DNA from: JAVBLK01 sp031553565
GTDB lineage: Bacteria; Bacillota; Clostridia; Christensenellales; DUVY01
Length of the DNA stretch: 59,385 bases
NCBI GenBank assembly: GCA_031553565.1
Contig: JAVBLK010000012.1
Location: 1 to 59,385 of the forward strand
Direction of reading: 5' to 3'
The notes beneath the pieces were generated by a model that made no database searches, was not told the origin of the DNA, and saw only the letters and a list, made by a program, of their open reading frames with translations. Both the position numbers and the translations under genes were made by a program. Shown here piece by piece: positions 17,213 through 25,516 of this stretch (position 1 is the first letter of the stretch; each line of letters begins with the position of its first letter).

Positions 17213-18664
17213 ATGCCCGATAAAGACAAGAACCTGATCAATGCGGACGAAATGTCCGAAAACGCGGTCTCCGGCGGGACTGCGGCGGAGAGCTTTGCCG
17301 AAAGCATTGCTGCGGCGGCTGAAAGCTATGCCGACGCGATTGCCGCCAATCCGCCGGCGCCGGCAGTAACCGACCCGGCAGCGCCGGAAGCGGCGGAAGA
17401 AATTGCCGCGCCCGTTGCCGAGGCGACACACGTTGCATACGTCGATCCCGAAAACGTGCCGCTTTTAGAGAAGCCTTTAAAGAAACCCGTGGCAAAGAAA
17501 AAAGCCGCGGCAAGCTCTCCGGACGATAATTCGGGAAGAAGCGTAAATCCCGCTGCATCCGATACAAAAGAAAAGAAGCCTGCGGCTAAGAAGGCGGCGG
17601 CAGCAGCCGGTGCGCCGAAAGCGGCGGGCGCGAAAAAGACTGCGGAGAAGAAAACGCCGGCTAAGGATAACGCGGCTGAGCAAGCGGCGGCGGAAACCTT
17701 GCCGGACGCGGCAGAGCCCGGCAGCGGCGGACATGCGGAAAACGTTGTTCCCGAGGGGCTCATAGGCGGCGAAAGCGTTCCTGCCCCGGCGCCGGTAAAG
17801 GCAAAAAAGCCGTTCAAGCCAAAGGACGTTACCAAATTGACCGCCGCCCAGCGACAGGCCGAGCAGGAGGCGGATCCGCGTTCCGTCGCAATGAAACAGG
17901 AAAAACTGAAGGCTGCGCCGGTAAAGAAAAAGATAAACGAGACCAACAGCGGCCTAAAGCTTTTATATCAGCCTATTTTCGAGCCGGCAAAAAGCAACCT
18001 TATCGGCTTCGAGTGCCTTTTAAGGATATATGACATAGAACTGGGAATCCTGACGCCCGGAATGTTTTTGGACGTCGCGCAGAAGGATCTAAAGCTTATT
18101 AAGCGGTTAGAGGACTGGTCGATCGAGGAGGTACTAAAATCCTCGAAGAAGCTGAAGGAGCAGAACGTAAGCATACTTTCGGTCAATATCAGCACAAAAC
18201 ACTTTTTTGATGCGGACTTTGTCGAGACCACCTCGCGCATAATCGAGCGGTCGGAAATCAGGCCGACCAACATCTATTTTGAAATGAGGGAAGAGGTGCT
18301 GTTCGGGCCGTACGTCGAGGTCGTCAATAAAATGACCGCATTACAGGCTTTGGGCATCAAGATCGGTATCGACGATTTCGGCACGAACTTCTTTGACAAT
18401 GCCGAGCCTAAATCAGATTTCCCGCTGGATATGGTCAAGCTGCCGTTCGGGCTGGTCAAAAGGTTTCTAAACGACCGCAAGAGCAAGAGCCTTGTGCGCA
18501 TAATCCTCAATTACGCCAAGCAGAAGAGGATCGAGGTCATCGCCCTCGGCGTCGAGAGCAAGGCGCAGGAGGAAGCGCTCTTAAAAATGGGCGTAAGGCA
18601 AATGCAGGGGTATCTGTACTCCAAACCTCTGGCGACCCAGCGCATGAACCTGAAGAAAAAGTAA
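17213..18664 (+). CDS. Degenerate EAL-domain protein with Ala/Lys-rich head
   Basis: 483 aa, cytoplasmic. Residues 1-85 are acidic and Ala-rich, 90-240 are Ala/Lys/Pro-rich with K-K-P-A-A-K-K-type runs, and about 250-483 form an EAL (c-di-GMP phosphodiesterase-like) domain. E267-C-L replaces E-A-L; N-I-S, E-M-R-E, D387-D388-F-G and K409 are kept. The usual E-G-V-E motif reads A-L445-G-V-E448, so the first Glu, the proposed general base in RocR, is missing, and K-I-D reads K-L-P411. Metal ligands largely remain, so it may bind c-di-GMP without cleaving it. Ribosome-binding site AAGGGA precedes ATG. It lies between the AAA+ and DUF2357 genes, suggesting a regulatory input to them. Confidence 0.8.
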   Translation: MPDKDKNLINADEMSENAVSGGTAAESFAESIAAAAESYADAIAANPPAPAVTDPAAPEAAEEIAAPVAEATHVAYVDPENVPLLEKPLKKPVAKKKAAASSPDDNSGRSVNPAASDTKEKKPAAKKAAAAAGAPKAAGAKKTAEKKTPAKDNAAEQAAAETLPDAAEPGSGGHAENVVPEGLIGGESVPAPAPVKAKKPFKPKDVTKLTAAQRQAEQEADPRSVAMKQEKLKAAPVKKKINETNSGLKLLYQPIFEPAKSNLIGFECLLRIYDIELGILTPGMFLDVAQKDLKLIKRLEDWSIEEVLKSSKKLKEQNVSILSVNISTKHFFDADFVETTSRIIERSEIRPTNIYFEMREEVLFGPYVEVVNKMTALQALGIKIGIDDFGTNFFDNAEPKSDFPLDMVKLPFGLVKRFLNDRKSKSLVRIILNYAKQKRIEVIALGVESKAQEEALLKMGVRQMQGYLYSKPLATQRMNLKKK

Positions 18665-18870
18665 CAGCCGCACATTTCCGCCGCCTGCAGCAGAGGAACT
18701 AACTTTTTCGGGGAAGCGGCGCGGATGCAAAAAACGGCGTCTTATATTGATGCAAGGAAAAAGAACTCGAATGGAAACAATGTTTTTCTTTTTTGACCGG
18801 ACGACGACTTGAATGACGGACTGTAAGTACGGGCAGCTTTAAAGAAAAATGTCCGACGGAAGATGCATGT

Positions 18871-20475
18871 ATGATCGAAAAACAGGTTTACAACGCTTAT
18901 GCCAAGCTTAAAAAGCGTCTCAGGACGACGATCGACTCGGATAATTTTTTCGAGGACTTTATATCTATCCTCCGCAGCGGCAACCGTACCTATTCGCAGC
19001 ATAACGTCGAGGTCAATAAATACATCGACGAGACATGGGTAAAAGCAATCGAGGCGGCGATCCCGTCGCTTGAAATCATTATAAACAATCCGCGCAAATT
19101 TATCGAAAGCATCGCGGAGGTCATGCCTGTCGAACTGGCGAGAAAAATCAACGTCAACTCTATCAAGCATCTGGCGGCGAATACTCAGTATGTAAGTCAC
19201 GTCAATAAGGACGGGACTGTTATCCCGTCTAAAATATTAAGCAGCTATAACGAGGAAAGCTTTGATATCTATGAGAACCGTTTTGTTATGACGCTGCTCA
19301 ACAAGGTTGACCATTTTATCGACATACGCTATTTTGTTTTGGGCGAGCGCGCCGGGAACGAATATACCAGCGAGATGGGACTAAAGGGCAAGTTTGACCA
19401 GAACGACGAAAAGACGACCTATGATTTCCGGCTTAAGATCGAGCAGGGGCCAAGATACCTTACCGCCGGCGACGATACGGTCGATATATTCGAGAGGCTG
19501 GGGCAGGTCAGGAGCTATATCCAGGAATTCAAACGCTCTCATTTTGCGCGCGTAATGGGCGCGCTGCCGCAGGTGCGGATGCCTATCAACAAGACCAACC
19601 TTTTGATGAAGTCCGTCGATTACAAGGCCTGCTATGACCTTTGGGAATTCATGGACCAGTATACCAAGGTGGGCTACCGCATGGAAATACTGGAGACCGA
19701 CCCGAAGTTTTCGGAAAGCTTTACCAACGAGGCCGAGCTTTTAGTGCTTTGCAATTATTTGCTGTTAAAGAACTATATGTCCGAATACCTGGAGACGCAG
19801 AAGAGCACGGTCAAGCGCCGCAGGGAGATAGACCCGAAGTTCGCCGAAAGGAACCAGATAGAGCTGGTCGATACCAACGATATAAAGGATTACAAGACGC
19901 TGCTTGCAGCCATAAGGCAGGGAAAGAGCCAGCGGGTCGCAAACACCGTATTAAAAGCCATCACGCGCGCCCTCGACCAGGAGGAGCAGAAGAAGCAGGC
20001 CGAGATCTCGGAGGTAAGGGAACGCGAGGGGAAGATCGCATCCGTTATCAGGAACGCAATTCAAAGCGTTTCGCAGCGTGAAAAAGAGGAACGGGAGCAG
20101 GTGCTTAAGACCGTCAAGGGCGCGGAAGTCGCAATGGCTATCACGCGCACTCTCGACGCCGCCGGCATAGACTATGACGACGGGTACGATCTATCTGACA
20201 GGCCGGTAACGAACCTCAGCGGCGAGGACGACCTTGCCGAGGACGAAACCGAAGAGATCATAAGCGTGTCAAGAAGGGCGATCGCCAAAGAGGCGAAGGA
20301 GCTGATGGAGCGCGCCAAGGTCTATAAGGAGAAGCCCGAGCCGAAAGCCAAGAGCAAGATCGTAAAAGAAGGCATCATCAGCTATGATGACGTTGACGAC
20401 ATAAGCGCGATCCTGGAAATCATGAACAAGAGGTCGGAGGCAGCCGCTGCTTTAGCGACAGAGAGCGATGAGTAA
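18871..20475 (+). CDS. DUF2357/McrC-like partner protein, no nuclease seen
   Basis: 534 aa, no signal peptide. The central F-D-I-Y-E-N-R-F-V (131-139) followed by an aliphatic helix resembles the core of DUF2357, the N-terminal module of McrC-like proteins that partner McrB-type ATPases. Residues 369-430 are a strongly charged coiled coil (Glu/Lys/Gln-rich), and the tail is acidic with two E-D-D-type patches. No PD-(D/E)XK nuclease signature was found in the C-terminal half, so DNA cleavage is not predicted. The stop codon lies inside the start of the next gene (8-nt overlap), so translation is coupled to a SipW-type secreted protein. Family assignment is from motif recall, not a search. Confidence 0.65.
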   Translation: MIEKQVYNAYAKLKKRLRTTIDSDNFFEDFISILRSGNRTYSQHNVEVNKYIDETWVKAIEAAIPSLEIIINNPRKFIESIAEVMPVELARKINVNSIKHLAANTQYVSHVNKDGTVIPSKILSSYNEESFDIYENRFVMTLLNKVDHFIDIRYFVLGERAGNEYTSEMGLKGKFDQNDEKTTYDFRLKIEQGPRYLTAGDDTVDIFERLGQVRSYIQEFKRSHFARVMGALPQVRMPINKTNLLMKSVDYKACYDLWEFMDQYTKVGYRMEILETDPKFSESFTNEAELLVLCNYLLLKNYMSEYLETQKSTVKRRREIDPKFAERNQIELVDTNDIKDYKTLLAAIRQGKSQRVANTVLKAITRALDQEEQKKQAEISEVREREGKIASVIRNAIQSVSQREKEEREQVLKTVKGAEVAMAITRTLDAAGIDYDDGYDLSDRPVTNLSGEDDLAEDETEEIISVSRRAIAKEAKELMERAKVYKEKPEPKAKSKIVKEGIISYDDVDDISAILEIMNKRSEAAAALATESDE

Positions 20476-21157
20476 GGAAAAGGAAGTCAAAACTCCTAAA
20501 AAACGCCTTAATAAAAACATCCTTATGCTTATAAGGACGTCTTTGGTTGCCGTTGTCGCGCTTGCTATGGTCCTTTTGGTGACGTTCGCATGGTTCCGCA
20601 ACTATATGCAGGTGGATTATCTGGAGATAAGAGTCAAAAGCAGTGTGAAGGCGACGGCTACTTTTTGGAAGCTTTCAACGATGACTTATTCCGAGCTTCT
20701 GGACGGCAAGGTTTCCGAGGCTCAGCTTGACCTTGACACAAGGGGTTATATCCAGCTTACTGCCGCTACGCCGGATACCCAGGCAACGCTTGCTCCGGGC
20801 AGGGGCGATTACTTCAAGATACAGATCGATATTACCAGCACGAACTACGCATATATGAAAGTCGAGCTTTTGGATATTGTATGGACGGATGCCGTCCCCG
20901 AGGAAGACAGGCCGGCCATGGAGGAGTATATTCTGGTCTCAAGTTTTCAGCCGACGAAGCCTACGGTCACGCAGAAGTTGTTTGTCGATTCAACGGTTGC
21001 CGCAGGCCGAAGGGATCTGACTTTGTGCGAGAATACGGTCGTAAACGGCGCGGCAAGGAACAAGTTCTACTACTATTTTATCTTGGATACCAGATTCAGT
21101 TCGTCAATCGCAGGCCAGTTGTTTTCGGTAAAGCACGTACGTGTGACGTTGACCTAA
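20468..21157 (+). CDS. SipW-type signal peptide surface protein
   Basis: 229 aa. A long basic head (P-K-K-R-L-N-K-N), hydrophobic core (about 19-40) and V-T-F-A-W-F junction mark another SipW-class substrate. The mature domain is beta-rich, with a dityrosine/trityrosine stretch near the C-terminus and a single Cys. Its ATG overlaps the last 8 nt of the DUF2357 gene, so the two are almost certainly translated from one message. The TAA stop is also the first bases of a MITE-like element (21155-21320). Likely a fibre or tip component whose production is tied to the ATPase module; role inferred. Confidence 0.8.
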   Translation: MSKEKEVKTPKKRLNKNILMLIRTSLVAVVALAMVLLVTFAWFRNYMQVDYLEIRVKSSVKATATFWKLSTMTYSELLDGKVSEAQLDLDTRGYIQLTAATPDTQATLAPGRGDYFKIQIDITSTNYAYMKVELLDIVWTDAVPEEDRPAMEEYILVSSFQPTKPTVTQKLFVDSTVAAGRRDLTLCENTVVNGAARNKFYYYFILDTRFSSSIAGQLFSVKHVRVTLT

Positions 21158-21320
21158 GGAAACGCTGAAAATTAAGAATAATTTAGTAGCGGCGTCTTTT
21201 TCGCCTGAATACGTCTTCTTTTTTTGCAAATAGTTCTACTATTTGCTGCAAAAACAAGCCGTTTTCAATGCAGAAAAATACTTGCTCTAAATTAACCTCA
21301 TTTATTCATCGTTTCCCTAA
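21155..21320 (-). repeat. MITE-like element inside the operon
   Basis: About 166 bp with imperfect terminal inverted repeats (TAAGGAAACGCTGAAAATTA on the left, TTTATTCATCGTTTCCCTAA on the right). The central hairpin is GCAAATAGT-TCT-ACTATTTGC (21226-21246). It is nearly identical over most of its length to the element at 59086-59249. The left terminus supplies the stop codon of the preceding gene, and the right terminus ends 10 nt before the next start codon. Confidence 0.85.
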
Positions 21321-21330
21321 AATAAGAAGA

Positions 21331-22143
21331 ATGGACAAGAAAGCGATAAAAAAGGCAATAATATCCAATGCGGCAGTACTCGTTCTGGCGCTTATTATGT
21401 TTGTGTCGGCGACGGCCGCATGGTTCACCGTTGCCTTTCAGAGCGATACCGAGCATAAGATCTTTATCGGCGAATTCAAGGTTGACAAGTGGGACACAGG
21501 CGATAAATTCGCAAGTGCGCTTAATATCAATATGACCGATATGTACCCGATGACCAATACCGAGGCGTACAACAAGGCGGACAATCAAAACCATTCCTAC
21601 CGGTTCCAGCTTACCAACGCGGGCACGGTACACGCTATGTACAGGTTTTATATTACGGCTTCGGGTGAAGGAGACGCCGACGAGTACAAGCTTTCACGTC
21701 AGCTTAAATACAGCGTAAGGTATAATAGGACAATGAGCACACTTGTCGGGTATACCGCCAACCAATGGACAACTCTCTACAGCCGATATAATAATCAATA
21801 TGTATTTGACGATCTTTTGACAACGGCTGAAAAGGCGGCCAACACAACGCTGCAGAAGGCTTTGGACGCCCTTACGGTCACGCCGGAGATACCCGCGAAC
21901 TACAGCAACCCCTTAAATCCGATAGAAAGGGTGCCTGAAAAGTTTACTACGGTAGGGGAATTGCAAGCATCCAGCGCAACGATGTCCAACATATACTACG
22001 AGATCTGCTTTTGGCTGGCGGATAAGGCAACTATCGACAGCGCGGCGAATAAGACCGCAAGCATCACTATCGGCGCGTATTTCAAGCAAACGGTCGGCGG
22101 CGCCAACTGGGACAACTGGAAGGAAGAGTTCGGCATAACTTGA
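21331..22143 (+). CDS. SipW-type signal peptide surface protein
   Basis: 270 aa from ATG at 21331. A longer reading from 21268 would encode 21 residues out of the repeat element and is rejected. M-D-K-K-A-I-K-K, a hydrophobic core and S-A-T-A-A-W-F-T give a clear SipW-class signal. The mature protein begins with D-T-E-H-K and a G-E-F-K-V strand, reminiscent of TasA/CalY beta-sandwich starts, and is Asn/Thr/Tyr-rich. Only a weak purine-rich ribosome-binding site (AAGAAGA) is present, since the repeat element occupies the upstream DNA. It lies between another substrate and the second signal peptidase. Confidence 0.78.
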   Translation: MDKKAIKKAIISNAAVLVLALIMFVSATAAWFTVAFQSDTEHKIFIGEFKVDKWDTGDKFASALNINMTDMYPMTNTEAYNKADNQNHSYRFQLTNAGTVHAMYRFYITASGEGDADEYKLSRQLKYSVRYNRTMSTLVGYTANQWTTLYSRYNNQYVFDDLLTTAEKAANTTLQKALDALTVTPEIPANYSNPLNPIERVPEKFTTVGELQASSATMSNIYYEICFWLADKATIDSAANKTASITIGAYFKQTVGGANWDNWKEEFGIT

Positions 22144-22290
22144 TAAAGTTTTACGGCGCGGCGATAAGATGCCTAACGCCGCTTTATCGCGGCAATTTTT
22201 GGGATTTTGCGGTTTGCGCTGCGGAGTTTTGCCCCGGAAAGCATATATACGCAGGAATGGCAATAGTCAGGACGGAGGCCGGATAAGTCA

Positions 22291-23412
22291 GTGGATAAAG
22301 AAACAGAAGAGTTTGATATAAAGAAGGACGGGGACGCCGCCCAAAAAGCCGCGCTTATAAAGCGGCTTGATGAACTCACCGCCGCCTTAAATGAGGCAAA
22401 GGGCAAGAAAATATTGCCTGAGGAGCCGGTTGCGCCGCAGTGGAAAAGGATTGTAAACGGCGTTATTTGGGGCGTGCTGTGCGTGACTTTCGCATTATTG
22501 CTGCTTATCACGGCTGTTGCGGCGATATCGAAGGCGAAAGGGCAGACGGCGCAGATTTTCGGACTCAGCATGTATGTTGTTCTCAGCGACAGTATGGATC
22601 CCGAGATAAAGGTGGGGGATATCATCATTTCCCAAAAGGTCGCCTACGAGAAAATCAAGATCGGCGACGATATTACCTTTGAGGGCTATGTCAACGGAAA
22701 AAAGGCATTGATAACGCACAGGGTGATCGGCTTTACCGCGGATGGCTTCGAAACCCAGGGAACCAAGCAAACCGAAGGGACCAAACCGACAGAGAAGCCG
22801 GCGTATTCCGAGGTTTACGGCAAGGTTGTGTTTAAATCCACCGCAATCGGCGCGGTCTACGAATTTGTGGGCAGCGAGTACGGCTTTTTAGTCGTTATCG
22901 TTGTGCCGCTTTTTCTGTTCGTGATATACGAGTCATGGGCGCTTACCAAAAAATTCAAGGCGCTGAAGGCGGCCGGCGGCGAAGCTGACGCCAGCGGGAC
23001 AGGTATCGCGGACGCGGCGGAAGCGTCGGCCGCAGAAGCCGTGTCCGTATCGGAAAAAGACACGGCAGAAGCAACCTTGCCGCAAGCGGCAGCGGCGGCG
23101 CAAAGCGTGCCCGCGCCTGCCGCCGTTGGAAACGAGCCGGTAAAAAGCGGCGGGACCACGGCAGACATAAAAAACAGCGCGGACGGCGATCCTCCGGGCA
23201 AGGCGAAAAAGCCCGCGGTGAAAAAAACAAGCGCGGATACAAAGCCGAAGTCAGCGGTCAAGAAGCCCGGTGTGGGAACGCGCGCTAAGCCCAAAAATCA
23301 GAGTGCGGGAGCGTCTAAAAAAAGCGCGGCGGGGACAAGCGCATTAAGGAAAAAAGTGTCGGGGACGGGAAAGCCGGGGAAAACGGCTGCCGACAAGGAA
23401 AAGCCGGAATAA
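22291..23412 (+). CDS. Second ER/SipW-type signal peptidase, Lys-rich tail
   Basis: 373 aa. GTG start with a strong GGAGG (22274-22278) 12 nt upstream. Cytoplasmic head of about 50 residues, membrane helix (about 58-80), catalytic domain with S-D-S101-M and I-T-H143-R-V (Ser-His dyad of the ER/SipW class), second helix (about 198-213). The tail, residues 215-373, is very rich in Ala, Lys, Pro, Ser and Gly. Ordinary SipW proteins end soon after the second helix, so the 160-residue tail is unusual. By topology it should be cytoplasmic, and it resembles the basic head of the EAL protein at 17213. It directly follows two A-W-F substrates, its probable clients. Confidence 0.88.
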   Translation: MDKETEEFDIKKDGDAAQKAALIKRLDELTAALNEAKGKKILPEEPVAPQWKRIVNGVIWGVLCVTFALLLLITAVAAISKAKGQTAQIFGLSMYVVLSDSMDPEIKVGDIIISQKVAYEKIKIGDDITFEGYVNGKKALITHRVIGFTADGFETQGTKQTEGTKPTEKPAYSEVYGKVVFKSTAIGAVYEFVGSEYGFLVVIVVPLFLFVIYESWALTKKFKALKAAGGEADASGTGIADAAEASAAEAVSVSEKDTAEATLPQAAAAAQSVPAPAAVGNEPVKSGGTTADIKNSADGDPPGKAKKPAVKKTSADTKPKSAVKKPGVGTRAKPKNQSAGASKKSAAGTSALRKKVSGTGKPGKTAADKEKPE

Positions 23413-23442
23413 AGCCGGAATAAGGATTAAGGAGTAAAATTT

Positions 23443-23470
23443 ACGCGCCGCAAAAACGCGGCGCGTTTTA
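23443..23470. terminator. Bidirectional terminator between convergent genes
   Basis: Perfect 9-bp stem ACGCGCCGC / GCGGCGCGT (23443-23451, 23458-23466) with A/T tracts on both sides. It lies between the convergent signal peptidase (+) and hydrolase (-) genes and can end transcription in either direction. Confidence 0.8.
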
Positions 23471-23508
23471 CATGCAAGACTTTCAATTCAAAACAAAAAG
23501 ACGCCGCA

Positions 23509-24429
23509 TTATCCGGAGGACCGCAGCGCCCGTTCATAAAAACTCAGTATATTGGCGTACACTTCCTCTTTATTCAGCTCGTTTATGATCTCGTGGCGGC
23601 AGCCGGGATAAAGCTTCAGGCTTACGTTGAGCCCCAGCTTTTGATAGCGCAAATACAGCTTTTTTGTTGACTTGCCGTATCCGCCGACCGCATCCTTATT
23701 CCCCGAGGTGATATGGACGGGAAGGTCTTTCTTGATAGCCATAAGGCCTTTTTTTGTATACAGGCCGCTAAGCCCCTTAAAGAACGAAACATAAAAACCG
23801 TTGGAAAACGGTTTGCCGCAATACGGGTCGGCATAATACTTCTCACAAGCGTCCGTGTCGCGCGTCAGCCAATAACCGGGCTCTCCGTCCTTTTCCAAAC
23901 GCTTTTGGTAGCCGCCGAAGTTTATTAGCTCTATAAGCCTTGCGGGCGCGTCGGCGCCTTTAAACAGCTTTCCCAGCCGCGCGATAAGCAGCGCAGCACC
24001 CGCAAGGATACCTTTCATATCCGCCGAGCCGCATATAACGGCAGCGGCCGCAGGGTTCGGCCTTTGTATGTATGCCTGCGCAAGGAACGAGCCATAGCTG
24101 TGGCCGAAGACAAACAGCGGCAGGCCGTATTTTTTTACCAGCATGTCCGAAAAGAAAAGCTCGTCAGAAAGCGTTTCAAAAAAAAGGTCGCGGCTGCCGC
24201 CGTTTTTACCCAAAAGCTCTGTGCCGGAGGTGCGGCCGTGGCCGCGGTGGTCGTCGGCAAAAACTATGTATCCCGCATTATTCGCCGCGCGCGCAAACCC
24301 GTCGTAACGGTCCGAGTATTCCGCCATCCCGTGGAAAACCTGTATCACGCCCTTGGGAGCCGCAGCCGCGTCCCATAAGCACACCGCGATTTCCCTGCCG
24401 TCAAAGGATTTTATGATGTCTTTTTTCAT
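23509..24429 (-). CDS. Alpha/beta hydrolase, lysophospholipase-like
   Basis: 306 aa, monoacylglycerol lipase/PldB-type serine hydrolase, likely cytoplasmic. V-F-H-G-M-A-E is the oxyanion-loop motif, G-H-S111-Y-G-S the nucleophile elbow, with Asp246 (G-N-K-D) and His279 (C-R-H-E) completing the triad. D-H-R-G-H-G-R-T-S is typical of this family. A -10-like TAAAAT on the - strand (24436-24441) is only 6 nt from the ATG and no Shine-Dalgarno is visible, so the message may be leaderless. Substrate is probably a lipid or ester; not determinable. Confidence 0.88.
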   Translation of the reverse strand: MKKDIIKSFDGREIAVCLWDAAAAPKGVIQVFHGMAEYSDRYDGFARAANNAGYIVFADDHRGHGRTSGTELLGKNGGSRDLFFETLSDELFFSDMLVKKYGLPLFVFGHSYGSFLAQAYIQRPNPAAAAVICGSADMKGILAGAALLIARLGKLFKGADAPARLIELINFGGYQKRLEKDGEPGYWLTRDTDACEKYYADPYCGKPFSNGFYVSFFKGLSGLYTKKGLMAIKKDLPVHITSGNKDAVGGYGKSTKKLYLRYQKLGLNVSLKLYPGCRHEIINELNKEEVYANILSFYERALRSSG

Positions 24430-24505
24430 ACTGATATTTTACCACATAAATCACCGTTTGAAAAGATGCTTTCTTTCCAAAGCCCGCGCGGCTGAAAATG
24501 ACAAA

Positions 24506-24538
24506 CGGCGGTGCGATCCGGAAAGGAAAGCACCGCCG
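24506..24538 (-). terminator. Likely terminator of queT-like gene
   Basis: A perfect 9-bp stem CGGCGGTGC / GCACCGCCG with a 15-nt loop is followed on the - strand by TTTGTCATTTT. It lies in the 320-nt gap between the two - strand genes; nothing else clear is seen there. Confidence 0.6.
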
Positions 24539-24748
24539 CCGCCATATTATAAGGGGGAAAATGATGAGCGATTATATTATTGACAGGATATAAATTATTA
24601 TACCCCGCAATCGATAAAATTATCCTAAGTAAACGCCGGCCCGTTTACTTCCCGGCTCGTGTCAGAGGCTCAGCACCCGGTTTCCGTGCGGGCCGCCCGC
24701 CGCGTTTTGCCCGGTCACTCATCAACGCGTGAAAGCCTGCCTGATATA

Positions 24749-25348
24749 TCAGTCGCGGAAAATCACAGGGATGCGCCTTAGGCCGAAATATAGCGGGACG
24801 CCCACTCCGTAGACGGCGGCGGCCTGGCCGATAAATATCGAGCAAAAGCCCAGCAGATATATGACCGCGCCGTTGTCGGAAAATATGTTGATCGCCGCAA
24901 AGCCTTCCTGCAGATACATAAAAATGACAGCGGGAATGATAAGCGCGTTGACGATAACGGGAGGCAAAGCCGCAAGAAACACGCCGCCGGTCCTGACCTT
25001 TGCGGGTTCCGCCGCCGTATTTTCTGTAACGGGTTTGTCCTTGCTTGCCTGCGCCCTGAAAGCACGCCCGATAAGATATGTAAGAATTGCCGCGATCAGC
25101 GTTGCCAGTGTGCCGAAAACCATGTCCGTCCACATGCCCGTGAAAATATTCGCGATCAGACAGCCGACAGTTACGCCGATAACCGCCTCGGGCAAAAGCA
25201 GGGGCAGGATGGTCAGCGCCTCGGAGAAGCGTATCTGCAGCGGCCCGTACGACAGCGGCGTAAGCAGTACCGTCAGCGCGGCGTACAGCGCGGCGATAAC
25301 TGCCGCGCGAATCAGCCGCTTTGTGGTGAACCGGAAAATTTCTTTCAT
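24749..25348 (-). CDS. queT: QueT-like queuosine precursor transporter
   Basis: About 199 aa from ATG at 25348; a GTG at 25402 would extend it by 18 residues. An integral membrane protein with five to six helices. Start region A-A-L-Y-A-A-L-T-V-L-L-T-P followed by G-P-L-Q-I-R-F-S-E-A-L and L-P is characteristic of QueT, the substrate-binding unit of an ECF transporter for queuosine precursors. A loop of about 30 hydrophilic residues (A-S-K-D-K-P to K-V-R-T) splits the helices and is longer than usual. QueT genes often carry a preQ1 riboswitch; none was recognised upstream. No ECF ATPase genes are in the window. Confidence 0.82.
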   Translation of the reverse strand: MKEIFRFTTKRLIRAAVIAALYAALTVLLTPLSYGPLQIRFSEALTILPLLLPEAVIGVTVGCLIANIFTGMWTDMVFGTLATLIAAILTYLIGRAFRAQASKDKPVTENTAAEPAKVRTGGVFLAALPPVIVNALIIPAVIFMYLQEGFAAINIFSDNGAVIYLLGFCSIFIGQAAAVYGVGVPLYFGLRRIPVIFRD

Positions 25349-25481
25349 AGTTTTGTAAATATAAGGCATTACAGGAAAAATGTCAAAGAAAACCGGGTAC
25401 ACATCAGCCTGAAAAAAGGCGTAATTACAGCAAATGAACTATTCCTATATATCCATTCTTCCCTTTATGCTTGCAGACACT

Positions 25482-25510
25482 TTGTTAAAAATGCGCCGAT
25501 ATGATAAAAT
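25482..25510 (+). promoter_or_regulatory. Promoter of aromatic operon, leaderless spacing
   Basis: TTGTTA (25482-25487), 17 nt, TAAAAT (25505-25510). The ATG of tyrA begins 6 nt after the -10 box, so transcription should begin at or next to the start codon. Confidence 0.65.
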
Positions 25511-25516
25511 ATCTGC

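Noticed and set aside
15543..20475. A classical McrBC restriction system
   Set aside because: The ATPase is membrane-anchored, no nuclease or DNA-recognition domain is visible, and the genes are embedded and translationally coupled with secreted proteins.
21268..21330. N-terminal extension of the substrate gene at 21331
   Set aside because: The 21 extra codons come from the repeat element and would put charged residues before the signal peptide.
25349..25450. preQ1 riboswitch upstream of the queT-like gene
   Set aside because: The expected short hairpin and A-rich tail consensus could not be found on the - strand.
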